Origin: Bolinopsis microptera
Lineage: Eukaryota; Ctenophora; Tentaculata; Lobata; Bolinopsidae
Length of the DNA stretch: 64,000 bases
Assembly: GCF_026151205.1 (NCBI RefSeq)
Contig: NC_087079.1
Location: forward strand, 12,824,635 to 12,888,634
Direction: 5' to 3'
A program made the translations under genes and the position numbers. Every line of letters starts with the position of its first letter. The first letter of the stretch is position 1. Below, piece after piece: positions 10,320-20,890 of the stretch. The notes beneath the pieces are model-generated. The model saw nothing but the letters and a program-made list of their open reading frames with translations. It ran no database searches and was not told where the DNA came from.

Positions 10320-13210
10320 AATCATAATTAAATGCCATTAATCATACACATTTTCTTCTAAAGAAATTCCGTAAAAAGAAGGATAAGAGAGACAATGGAA
10401 ATTGCAATAAATGTGGTACATGTAGCAAATGTATAAAGTGTAATGAGGCCTGGGATTGCTACAAGATTCAGAGAAATATTAGAAATAAATTAGCTAAAAC
10501 CTGCAAAAAGGCTAATGTAATCGATGATCTACAAGTTAAAAGTGCCAAGAATGATCTTAAAGGGATATGGAAAACTATCAAACTGGCACCAAATATGACC
10601 CCTGGTACAACTAATTGTCAAACTATCAATGAGAATGATTCTGAGCTATTTAACTTTCATTTTGCGAATGTTGGATCAAGATTACAAAATCAGGCCCCCA
10701 GTATTGAAAGAGTTAGTTTTACTGATTTTTTACCTCCTAGAACTTCTAACATCTCAATTGATAGATTCCAAGAAATAAATGAAACTGATATCCTAATGTA
10801 TGTCGAAACGCTCAAGAATGACAAGGCCTCATATGACGATGTGCCTCTATTTTTACTTAAGCAAGCTGTACCACACATAGTTGAACCACTGACCCATATT
10901 GTCAATTTGAGCCTTAATACAGGTGTTGTACCAACCCTTTGTAAAAAAGCTAGAGTAACTCCCATCCATAAGGCATGAATGAAAGATGATCCTAATAATT
11001 ACAGGCCAATATCCATCCTTCCACTTATAGGAAAACTTATAGAATACTTTGTCGGCAAGCAACTCACTGATTACATGGAAGAGAACAAACTTTTCATCCG
11101 GCATCAATATGGCTTTCGGAAAAATCACTCCACAACTTATTTGATGTACGATCTGATGGACGAAATATATATGAGTAAATCTTATAAGTAAGTCTTATAA
11201 ACCAGGAATCATCTTTCTTGATCTTAAGAAGGCCTTTGACACAGTGAATCATGAAATATTGCTTCAAAAATTGGCATATTATGGAATTGGTGGCATTGCT
11301 TTAACCTGGTTTAAGAACTTCTTATCTTGTAGATATCAATGCACAAGGATCAATGGCAAACTAAGTTCATTTTTAGAAGTTCTGAGTGGTGTACCACAAG
11401 GAAGCATCATTGGGCCTATGTTATTTAGTATCTTCATAAATGACATCATTTATGCCTGTAACCTATCTAAGCCCTTTCTATTTGCAGATGATGGTGCACT
11501 ATTCTTTGATCAAACCTGCAGAAGCACATTTATAAACATGAAAATAGAACTTATGACAATCTTTAAATGGCTCAGTGTTAATAAATTATCACTCAATGAA
11601 AAGAAGACTGAATTCCTATTGTTTGATTCTGTTGATCAAGATGATGAATTAACCATTGAATGTAATGAGGTAACTTTCACAATCAAGGAGTGCAAAGAGA
11701 CAAAATATCTTGGCCTCATTCTAGATAGTAAATTAAACTTCAAAAGCCATGTAGATTATATTATTAGGAAGGTCATGAAGAGAATTGGTGCCATGTATAG
11801 AAGCAAAGCACTGCTACCCATTAAATATAGGAAAATGTTTGCCAATGCACTCATGTTGCCACAATTCGATTATTTAGACACGATCTATTGTAGAGCTGGC
11901 AAGACAAAACTTGCTGAACTTGACACTCTGTACAAAAAGGTAGCCAAAATAGCTCTCAACGTTCCACAAACAGAGAGCAGCCTTAATGTTTATAGAGACA
12001 TGAAATGGTTACCACTCCATCTTAGACGACAACTCCATCTGTCAAATTATATGTTTAGAATCATCCATGACAATTGTCCTACAAACTTTATGAACAAATT
12101 TAGTTACATATCAGGAGGTAGTAGGAGCGGCGAAAGCTGCAACCTATATGTTAATAGATCAACATCACATAAAAACTTTCAATACTTGGGGGCAAAATGT
12201 CGGAATAATGTTCCAACAGATCTACGAAATCTGCCCGATGTTAAAAGCTTAAGTGATTCGTATAAGAAACAGCTACTCTCATCTATAACAACAGACCCTA
12301 ATTACACCGTCGACAATTCATATGACAAATTTTACACTGCAATCATAGTCGACGATAACTAAGTATCTTCTAATTCTTTTAAATCTGAGGCATATATAAT
12401 TTATGTCGAAAGGATATTCCCTTTTTGACCACCTTACCATTCTGATTGATTTTGCACATGACTGACATGTTTTAACTGGAGAAGGGATTCGCACAGTGGT
12501 AGTTTTATAAACCACTTTTAATTTATTGACCTATTATACCTAGTGGTAGTTTTATAGACCACATTTAATTTATTAACTTATCATACTTAGTATTTATTTT
12601 TGGTGACTGTATCACCCAGTTTTAACATTTGATAATTGTACAGTTTATTGACGACACATTGACTGAATGTTATTTTATATTCTAATTTATATTCTAGATA
12701 TTTTATTTATTTTTCAACAGACGACAACTTCCTGTTTTTTCTTCTATATTAGTTACTCATATCTCTTGTACAGACTGTTTTACAAGGACATGGACAGATG
12801 ATACTCACATTAGGCATTCATTATTGCATCTAAATTATTTCACTTGCATTAGGTTTAGAAATTTATTCTCTGGTTAACAGATTTCAAATGTTTAATCAAT
12901 TTGTAGTATGACAGTAAGGTTTATAAGAAGTTATTTAATTTTGCTTGGGCTATTATATTGACTATTGAGGTTTAATGATGATATGGAATTTGAATTCTAT
13001 ATAAATTTACACTATGTGGTTTGGGCATTTTGCATAGTAAATATGATTACTACTCCTATATATCATATTATTTGATTGGTATTCGATTTCTGATTATTTC
13101 TTAGGAATATGATTATTATATCTCAATTTGGCTTTAGGTAGGGTGCCCCGCTAAAAGAACTGGATTCTTCCAGGAAGCATCCCGTGCACAGACCTTGGTC
13201 TACATATAAT
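10320..13210 (+). mobile_element. Degraded CR1/L2-like LINE
   Basis: A plus-strand non-LTR element without an endonuclease. Coding traces start near 10,360 with a Cys-rich stretch (CNKCGTCSKCIKC) and a WDCYKIQRNIRNKL block, the usual lead-in to the RT. The RT spans 10,595-12,362. The about 850-bp AT-rich 3' UTR ends near 13,200 with a CCGTGCACAGACCTTGGTCT block followed by AT dinucleotides. It is 5'-truncated and mutated: a stop at 10,976 and a frame change near 11,190. Confidence 0.75.
10595..12362 (+). pseudogene. LINE reverse transcriptase (stop + frameshift)
   Basis: The protein is readable in three pieces. 10,595-10,978 holds the fingers region ending RVTPIHKA, with TGA next. 10,979-11,191 has NNYRPISILPLIGKLIE and QYGFRKNHSTT. 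11,205-12,362 has IFLDLKKAFDTVNHE, SGVPQGSIIGPMLF, the catalytic FADDGALFF and a thumb region. The frame is lost near 11,180-11,200, where AGTAAATCTTATAA is followed by a near-identical copy, a 14-bp tandem duplication that shifts the frame by two. Catalytic Asp-Asp is preserved, so decay is recent, but the copy cannot make an intact RT. Confidence 0.85.
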
Positions 13211-14326
13211 ATATATTAAATTATTAACCATTCATTCTGTATGTGCACGAAAATTTATTTCAATCAATAATTGACTTTGTCCTGTTCAAAATATCAAAAA
13301 CAAAGTATGTAGTTGTTGGCAAATTTTACCATTCACTCTAAATTATTTGTAACCACAAATTATATATTTCTAAATAGATTGGTTTTAAAATTCCAATGTA
13401 ACGAGCAGATAACCCCCATAACAGCATCCACCACTTATATTGCAGCAATCCAAAACTTGTCATTAAATTGCCACTTCAGTCTCAAGCGTTCCTCAGATTC
13501 CCTGCAGGTCCATAAGAGTTCAAGAATACTTCATATTAGGTTACAGGCAGGTCTTTGAGTGGTTAATTATTTAGCCTTTAACGCCAATGTCATTGTGGTT
13601 GGACCGCTGTGTTTTGGTTTAGCGGAAATATAAACTACTGGCATGGTATGCATACAAGGCTTTCGAGTTCCTTTAAATATCAAATTGAACTGTATTACCC
13701 TCATTTTTATTGTAATATTTGGTGAAAATTGAAATTTTTGTTTGAAGAAAAGAAATTTTTTGTTTGAAAGATTTGAATAATTTTTACATACATTATTCTC
13801 ACTCCAACAGCAGTCTGGTAGTGCTCAGTTTATTAATATTTTCTTAACCTTCATGAATAATGTTGTTGCCTGTTGATATTTTTTTTTTTTAATGTGTAAA
13901 TTGATGTAAAATATATTTGAATTTTAACTGCCTGTAAAATCATTTGAGGAAATCTAGATCATAAAATAGGAGCGTAGAATCCTTATGAATTTATTAACAA
14001 ATCTTTCCCAATTTCCGGTTTATCTTTTCAATTTTATCAGCTTCTGTAGGACTGCAGATAATCGCGAAAGAAATTGTATCCGCTCCTACAAAATCCTGCA
14101 GTCAACATTGGAGTTCAAACAGTTGCCCTTAATATGGGCACCATGGACATGTTAACCCACATAACAGTGATGTGAGCTCAGGCGATGCTCAAGTGACAGC
14201 ATAGTTGTGTGTATTTTCACAAAATATTGGGAAAATTGTCACCAAAATAGAGAGATATTCTTCTCACTACTTACTTATTAATTCTCCTTCTAATTAACCT
14301 AATTCTCAGAGTAATACAGTGCAGCA
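13211..14326. other. Intergenic region upstream of the aminopeptidase gene
   Basis: AT-rich, with oligo-T runs and no supported coding region. It presumably contains the promoter of the gene at 14,327. I cannot point to a specific element. Confidence 0.5.
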
Positions 14327-16132
14327 ATGGCTAAGAAGACTGGCCAACTGTTATCCAAGCTGCGTGCTCTCATGAAGAGCCACGGACAACTTTCAGCATA
14401 CATTATCCCCTCTGATGATGCTCACATGAGTGAATATGTCTGTGAAAAGTTTCTTAGGCGTGGTTTCATTTCTGGTTTTACTGGTAGTGCTGGAACAGCA
14501 GTTGTTTTGATGGAGAAAGCCCTCTTATGGACAGATGGACGTTACTTTCTTCAAGCTGAACAACAGATGGACGAAAATTGGGGTTTGATGAAAGCATTCA
14601 TGCCTGGAACCCCAAGCGAAGAAGAATGGCTTGCAGCTAATTTAGGTAGCAATGATAAAGTTGGAATTGACCCTAAAACATGTTCCATCACACGATTAAA
14701 ACTCTCAAGAAACAGCTTGGTAGTGCTGGTATTGAACTTGTTTCTGTCAAGGAAAATCTAATCGACCTTGTCTGGGATGATGCTCCTTCACTACCAGACG
14801 CTCCAGTCTTTCTTCATAGCATGAAATATGCAGGAGAAGATGTTCCCTCAAAGTTGGAGAGTGTTAGAAAGCAATTAAAATCAAAACTGTGCAGCTCTAT
14901 TGTGTTGAGTGCTTTAGATGATATTGCTTGGACTTACAATCTGAGAGGCAATGATGTCAACTACAATCCAGTTTTCTACTCATTTGCTGTCATAGATCAG
15001 TCTACATCTACTCTCTATGTGGATGAGAGTAAGTTGTCTACTGAGATAAAGGAATATTTATCCAATGCCTCAACATCTATTAAACCTTATGATGAGATTT
15101 ATTCTGATGTCAAAAATCTAGAAGGAAGAGTATTTCTTCCCCTGTCCACAAATGCTGCCATTTTCCAGGCAATCGATGAAAAGAACAGGGTTGGTGGCAT
15201 GAGTCCTGTGCAGGAGCTCAAAGCAATTAAAAATGAAGTTGAGCTTGAAGGGATGAGGAACTGTCATATCAGAGATGGTGCTGCCTTGACTGAATATCTT
15301 CACTGGTTGCAAACTGAGGTTCAAAAGCCAGGTGTTGTGATTGATGAAGTTGATGGAGCTGACAAAGCAGAACTTCTTCGAAGTAAGCATGACAAATATG
15401 TATCACTCAGTTTTGATACTATTTCAAGTTCTGGAGCAAATGGTGCAGTCATTCATTACAAACCTGAAAAAGGTAGCTGCCTTCAAATAGACAAAGATGA
15501 TATCTATCTTTGTGATTCTGGAGCTCAGTACTCGGATGGAACTACTGATATTACCAGGACAACTCACCTGGGTGAACCAACTGACTACCACAAGGATTGC
15601 TTCACTAGAGTCATGATGGGCCATATTGATTTGGCTATGGCTGTGTTTCCACCTGGAACCAAAGGAACCTGTTTGGACTGTTTAGCAAGGAGACCTCTCT
15701 GGAATGTGGGACTAAACTATCAGCATGGCACTGGTCATGGTGTTGGATCTTTCCTAAATGTTCATGAGGGTCCATGCAGAATTTCTGGTGGAAATAGGAT
15801 GAGCAAGCATGAGATGGGTCTCAAAAAGGGTATGATATTGTCAAATGAGCCTGGCTATTATGAAAGTGGAAAGTTTGGAATGCGGCTTGAAAGTTTGGTG
15901 GAAGTTGTCGAAACATCTGTTGGTCCTGAAAAAGGTAAACATCTAACATTCAACACAATAACCATGGCACCAATAGAAAGAAAGCTCATCAATACCAAGC
16001 TGATGACTGCTGGCCAAATTGACTGGCTGAACCATTACCATCTCACTGTAAGAGAGAAAGTTGGAGCTGTTTACGAGGAACTGGAAGAAGTCAAGAGCTT
16101 AAAGATTGGCTGCATGCAATGACAGAGCCTAT
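14327..16132 (+). CDS. XPNPEP1: Xaa-Pro aminopeptidase 1-like (aminopeptidase P), two frameshifts
   Basis: Encodes an M24B metallopeptidase that removes N-terminal residues preceding proline; the animal XPNPEP1 type is cytosolic. It starts MAKKTGQLLSKLRALM and shows the creatinase N-domain (GSAGTAVVL...LLWTDGRYF), then the pita-bread domain with its metal ligands: DSGAQYSDGTTDITRT (two Asp), HGTGHGVG (His), NEPGYYE (Glu) and MRLES (Glu). Length is about 600 residues, close to the family norm, in a single exon. The reading frame breaks twice by one base: near 14,697, where the partial copy at 10,220 has an extra T, and near 16,096. Past the second shift the true C-terminus reads KDWLHAMTEPM and stops at 16,132. 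Either sequencing errors or a recent pseudogene. All catalytic residues survive, which favours errors. Confidence 0.85.
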
Positions 16133-16349
16133 GTAAATTTATCAACAATAACATTTGGCAAACTTTTTCATATAATTATAGATGATTTATTAAATAAGTT
16201 AGATAGTGGGATAAAAGACATTGTCAACCGGTTTTCAAAATACTTTTTGAACTTAATTTATAAACATTTAGATATATCAGGTTATTAAATGATGTTATAA
16301 TGAAGAATTTTTACTGTTAACAATTATGGTTAATAGAACATTATCATAA

Positions 16350-16503
16350 TACAGTAAACCCTTGAATATAATTGATGTTTTGGGAGGAAGTGAAAGTCTC
16401 CACTCAGTTTTTCAAACAAATAGTTGTCGACGTTTCGGCTCATAATTGGGAAAATTAATTTAGGCCACGTAAATCAAATCCAGTGAATCAAGGGTCTACT
16501 GTA
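16350..16503. mobile_element. Tc1/mariner-pogo-type MITE
   Basis: A 154-bp element whose ends are inverted: TACAGTAAACCCTTGAAT at the left and, reverse-complemented at the right, TACAGTAGACCCTTGATT. The ends coincide with TA dinucleotides, the target of this superfamily. It lies about 220 bp after the aminopeptidase stop, possibly in its 3' UTR. No coding capacity. Confidence 0.75.
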
Positions 16504-17080
16504 ATTATTTACTTGAAAATTGTATTTTTTTTCATTGGAAACCTATCCATTTATGAATACAGGACCCTCTCACAGTCTTTCAGTGACTCGTGATTTGATA
16601 TGTTATCAAATATATTAAGGCGTTGCACAAACATAATTACATTACATTGGTAATTACATAATATTATTAGAGTTAGATTTATTACTAGACGGAAAATGTG
16701 GTAAGCTTTTGGAGTATTCTTAACCTTAATGACATAGCAGTAAACCCCAGAATAACCTCACAGCCAATGTAATGTAATAATCTTGGTACACTTAGGTTAT
16801 TGTCATGTTACCATGATTTTGTCATGATTTGTAAAAATAATTAGTATTTGATTTATACAATCGATAAATTACCGAATTTTCATTTTCTGTGTTACATCTG
16901 ATAAGACTCGAAACTTCAGCAATATAAAAACTGTTTAAAATGTAATTTTTACTACCAAATCACTTTTCGGACAATTGTAACCCAGTTGTAATCGTTGAGG
17001 ATTTCATTCATTTTAACAGATTATTTTCTCTTCAAGCAAGGGATAATGTACTCAACTCAATCAACTCCACAAGTTTAAAC
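16504..17080. other. Intergenic region
   Basis: AT-rich, without recognisable features. It separates the aminopeptidase gene from the GT43 gene. Confidence 0.5.
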
Positions 17081-18128
17081 ATGCGCCTTGTCACTGCTTC
17101 CAATAAGAAGGTATGTGTTGGAGTGTTTGTCGTCCTTTTCACCTCCTCAGTTGGCTACATGCTGGGATCCCTTCAGTCTATGGAAATAATGGAGGAAAAA
17201 GCTAAGTTGACAGATAAGCTAAACCAAGCTGAGTTGGAACTGTTTGAAGCCGAACGTCAGCTAGTACATTGTGATTCAGAGTTAGGTATGACCATTATGA
17301 CTTTAATAGTCAGGTATTAATCACGTATTGAAATGTGATTTATTTTGTGGGTATAACTTTTAAAGTAGGCTAACATCTCTTTTTTTAATATGAATAATCA
17401 ATAACGTTTTATTCTAAGTCATGATTCAGAATAAATTGCTTAAAGCAATGTAAATTCTGATGAATTTCCAATTTTGCCAGGTCACAAGATGGGAGCAATT
17501 AACTCGGACAACTCCTTCAAAACCCTCCACATAATCACCCCCACCTACACCCGCAAAACACAGTTAGCTGAGCTCACCCTCCTCGCGCAAGCACTAGGCG
17601 CACATCCCATATCTCCAATGGATAGTTCTGGAGGTGACAAAGACAAAATTAGTGACAGACTTCTTGGTAAACACCAACATTCAGTACACACACCTTGATA
17701 GCGAAGGAAAAGTGAAGAGTGGGAATAAGTGCAATGCTCTGAGAAACATTGCTTTAGATTACTTAGTAACCAGCAGCAACTCTTCTGGAGTAGTTCTCTT
17801 TGCTAACCTTGATAGGACTTATTCTTCTGAACTTTTCGATAAAGTCAGGGATATTGAGAAAGTTGGGGTTTGGCCCACTGTTTTTGCTGAAGAGGAATTT
17901 GTTTGTAACCCTCTTCAGTTTAAGCTGGCTAGTCCTAAATATCCAATTAATCTGGGGTCTATCGGATTTAACTCGACTGCTTTACTGAAAACAGCTCGAA
18001 GATTCGATGTGAATCTTTCTGACACCGAAGGTATATCAAGTTTGGTTGATGGATTAGTGTCTAGTAATGAGGAGATAACGGTTATCAGTTGTGATGCTCA
18101 GTTTGTTTGGTTTACTCCCATATTTTAA
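17081..18128 (+). CDS. GT43 beta-1,3-glucuronyltransferase-like, catalytic motif altered
   Basis: A type II Golgi membrane protein of the B3GAT family, which adds glucuronic acid to glycan termini such as the proteoglycan linker. Exon 1 (17,081-17,285) encodes a short cytosolic tail, a signal anchor (VCVGVFVVLFTSSVGYML) and a coiled-coil stem. Intron 17,286-17,480 is GT-AG, phase 1. Exon 2 (17,481-18,128) begins GHKMGA and holds HIITPTYTRKTQLAELTLLA, the family's start signature. A one-base insertion near 17,598 breaks the frame; it resumes in YLQWIVLE...LVTDFLVNTNIQYTHL. The Mn/UDP-binding box, normally FADDDNTY, reads FANLDRTY, and the WxVVED block reads WIVLEV, so acidic residues needed for catalysis are missing. 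This may be a divergent or inactive paralogue. Family assignment is secure, activity is doubtful. Confidence 0.75.
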
Positions 18129-18926
18129 GAATGCGTTGTACATTTTTATTTAGTATTGATAATAATCTTAGATTAATTTTTGCCTTAATAAATCAGTAAT
18201 GTTTCTTTAAAGTTCACTAAATAGAATTTAAAATGACTATCTTAGTGTGCAGATGATCTGCAATGTATTTTGTAAAAAAAATTTGTTTTGTTTCTTTCGT
18301 TATATTTTTTATGCATGCACATTTGCCTTGCCTGTAGCTGTACAAGTTTGCCTAGCAAAATATTCCAGCAATTTCATAAAACATTAATTATTTAATGTAA
18401 AATTATTATAACTTATATCATACATTTACCAAAGATGAAATAGTATTGGGAGTAGTATGTTAGATATATTAGTCAGTAGTTCAATAGGGGTTATGTTACA
18501 AAATGTTGATTTCTTAAATATTGTGCTTTAAATTGTATGTTTAATTTAATAAGAATTGAGATAAAGTCTCATCTAGCCTATATTTCAAGAAAACATCCAG
18601 ATTTTCATCTGAGCTTGGCTGAATCACTGAATCAAATTTTACATGATATTCTATAATACAACGAATAGCGATGGTGCATGATTTCAGTACGATTATCACC
18701 AAAACCTGAAACAACTTTAACTGTACTGATTATCATAATCTGTGATAATTATCAGTAATATAATAGTTTGGCCAGCTTATGAGACAAAAAAGTTGGTTTA
18801 ATTTTGATTTTTAATCTCTATTCGTGATAGTAAAACGAAATCTCACAGTAACAAATAACTATAATTATAAGTTATAACCGAGTATCACCCAATAATCCTC
18901 TAGGTGAGCTATAAACACAAATCATC
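18129..18926. other. Intergenic region
   Basis: AT-rich; no supported coding sequence. It would hold the terminator of the GT43 gene and the promoter of the next gene. Confidence 0.5.
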
Positions 18927-19906
18927 ATGTCACTATTTGTCCACAACCTCGGCAAAGAGTCAGCAACAGAAGAGTTCCTGGTAAAGAAGATGGCGCTGCT
19001 TCACACCAAGAGAAGAAAGCTGAAGGACAAGAAGGAAGAGGAGGAGAAACAAAAGGTCAAAGAGGCCAGCAAACCAGGTTAGGAAACACAAAATATAAAT
19101 GTAACAGTAAAAATGTTTCTAAATTATTCGATAACCCCCAGTTTAAAATTTGTTAGTTTGCCTTATAATATATGTATAATTTACTTGTAGCAAAATTTTG
19201 GACTGACCTGATTTTCTATGCAGCTACATTGACAAAGCAAGAAACGATACTCGCCGCAAAGCGGATACTCGAGGCAGAGTCCATAAAAAGAGATGAGAAA
19301 GAGAAGAACAAGAAGTCAGGCTTCAAACGATCCTGTAAATTTGAAAGGAATCGCAGCACAACCAAGGTGGTTAAAGCAAGACCTCTGTCGTTAGCTGATT
19401 CGCCGGAACGTAAGATGCCGGATAAGACTCCGGACACACCGCCACCTGTCATACCGACACCAGATACGCCGCCGCCAAACATTCCGCCGATAGGGAGGAC
19501 GCCGCCAGATAAAGAGTTCATTCCTAACCTACCTTATTTCGATCACGTAAGACATACTTAAACTTTTTAAATTTAAGTTAAACCCTTTCTTCACTAGAAA
19601 ATATTCTGATTGTTTCCATAATTTTTCGAGAATTTGGTCTTGTTTTATGATAAGGTTTAGACTTTAGGTTTAGACTTTAGGTTTCGATAAGAATCTCGAA
19701 ATAAAGCTGTGCTCTACCAGTTTGTTAGTTTACTAATTACGGTTTTTGAATATATAACAACCTTCATTATTTTTTAGGACCAAGCTAAGACGTCAGGTAG
19801 TTTACTGCAACCCCTGAAGTCAAGCAAAGAGAAATACTCTAACTTTGTCTCCAGTAACTCGAAAAGGAAAATCGTTCAGTACGATGATTCGTTAGACATA
19901 CAATGA
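18927..19906 (+). CDS. Small basic Lys/Pro-rich protein, unknown
   Basis: Three exons: 18,927-19,077, 19,224-19,546 and 19,778-19,906. Introns are GT-AG with consistent phases, giving 200 residues. It starts MSLFVHNLGKESATEEFLVK, followed by a highly charged helix (KRRKLKDKKEEEEKQKVKEA). A middle basic segment leads to a proline-rich TP-repeat stretch (PDTPPPVIPTPDTPPPNIPP). The C-terminus SNFVSSNSKRKIVQYDDSLD looks like a conserved short motif. No enzyme fold is apparent; it is probably an intrinsically disordered nuclear or adaptor protein. The clean splicing argues for a real gene. I cannot name the family. Confidence 0.7.
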
Positions 19907-20532
19907 ACAGTAAAATATTGCACCGGATATTCTAACCTATTTCGAATATTATATGCTAAAATCAAATTTATATGAAGTGAAGAAGATGCCTATTTTTTGA
20001 CCATTCAGTTTCCTATTTGTATCATCTAACCATAGGTTCAGTTCTGGGTTTGTGCCAGATTTTGTACTTGAGCATCTGTTTGGTTAAATTACCCGAACGA
20101 ATCTTTTCTAATCTTTCTATGATTAAATACCTTAAATTATAATACAAGGTTCATATAATGTTCATGGGCCGGGCTTTCTAATTAATGTATTCCTGCTGAG
20201 CTAAGATAAAGTCAGCTCCCTTGTAATTACAACAATAGTACGGATATATTTCACTAATACTGGACCCTATCTGAGAAGATATTTATTGCAGTTACGTTGT
20301 TGTAAATTAATTGTTAATTACATTTAAATGCAGATCTATTTCTGTTATGTCGTTTCTTATCGTCTGATCTTCGTCACAAGATATTTGCAATGATTCTTGA
20401 TAATAACTCTACAATATGGCTTAACCACTTCATTGAAATGGTATAAAATCTTTTCTATAGAATCTTGTAACATCTATTTCTTACCAACTTGGGCAGATTT
20501 AAACAAACCAAGTCTCTTAACCTTTGCATTAA
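19907..20532. other. Intergenic region
   Basis: AT-rich, with no gene seen. It ends at a Helitron-like insertion that fills the upstream region of PRPF19. Confidence 0.5.
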
Positions 20533-20841
20533 CCAGCAGCAACCCGTATAATATAACCCTAAATGGTGTCAAGACTCAAGAGACTAAAATCATTATTACC
20601 TATTTAATTCGCGTTTTTGACACCACTTGGGGGTCCAAATTTCGGGCTCTAAAATCACTATTCCTTGGCCAATTTTTTATTTTTTCATGCTGATTTGAAG
20701 GCCATTAAAGCATTTGATCCAGTCAAAAAATTTTCAGTTGTATATCTTTTGCGGTTTTTGCGGAAAGTCGCGTTAAAGTTGTTGCCGTGGTGTCAGTAAA
20801 ATGACACATATATATATCGTCTCGCTTTATATATAGTAAGA
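20533..20841 (-). mobile_element. Non-autonomous Helitron-like element, copy 1
   Basis: Read on the minus strand it begins TCTTACTATATATAAAGCGA and ends CTGCTGG followed by T, matching the TC...CTRR termini and A/T insertion rule of Helitrons. It has no target duplication. It is about 75-80% similar to the copies at 53,089 and 54,664 over the shared 250-300 bp. The 5' terminus lies only 49 bp from the PRPF19 start codon, so the element overlaps the probable promoter or 5' UTR. Confidence 0.8.
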
Positions 20842-20890
20842 TTCCATCACTCAACCCTCAACGCTCCATAGCCTCAGAACTACCATCACA

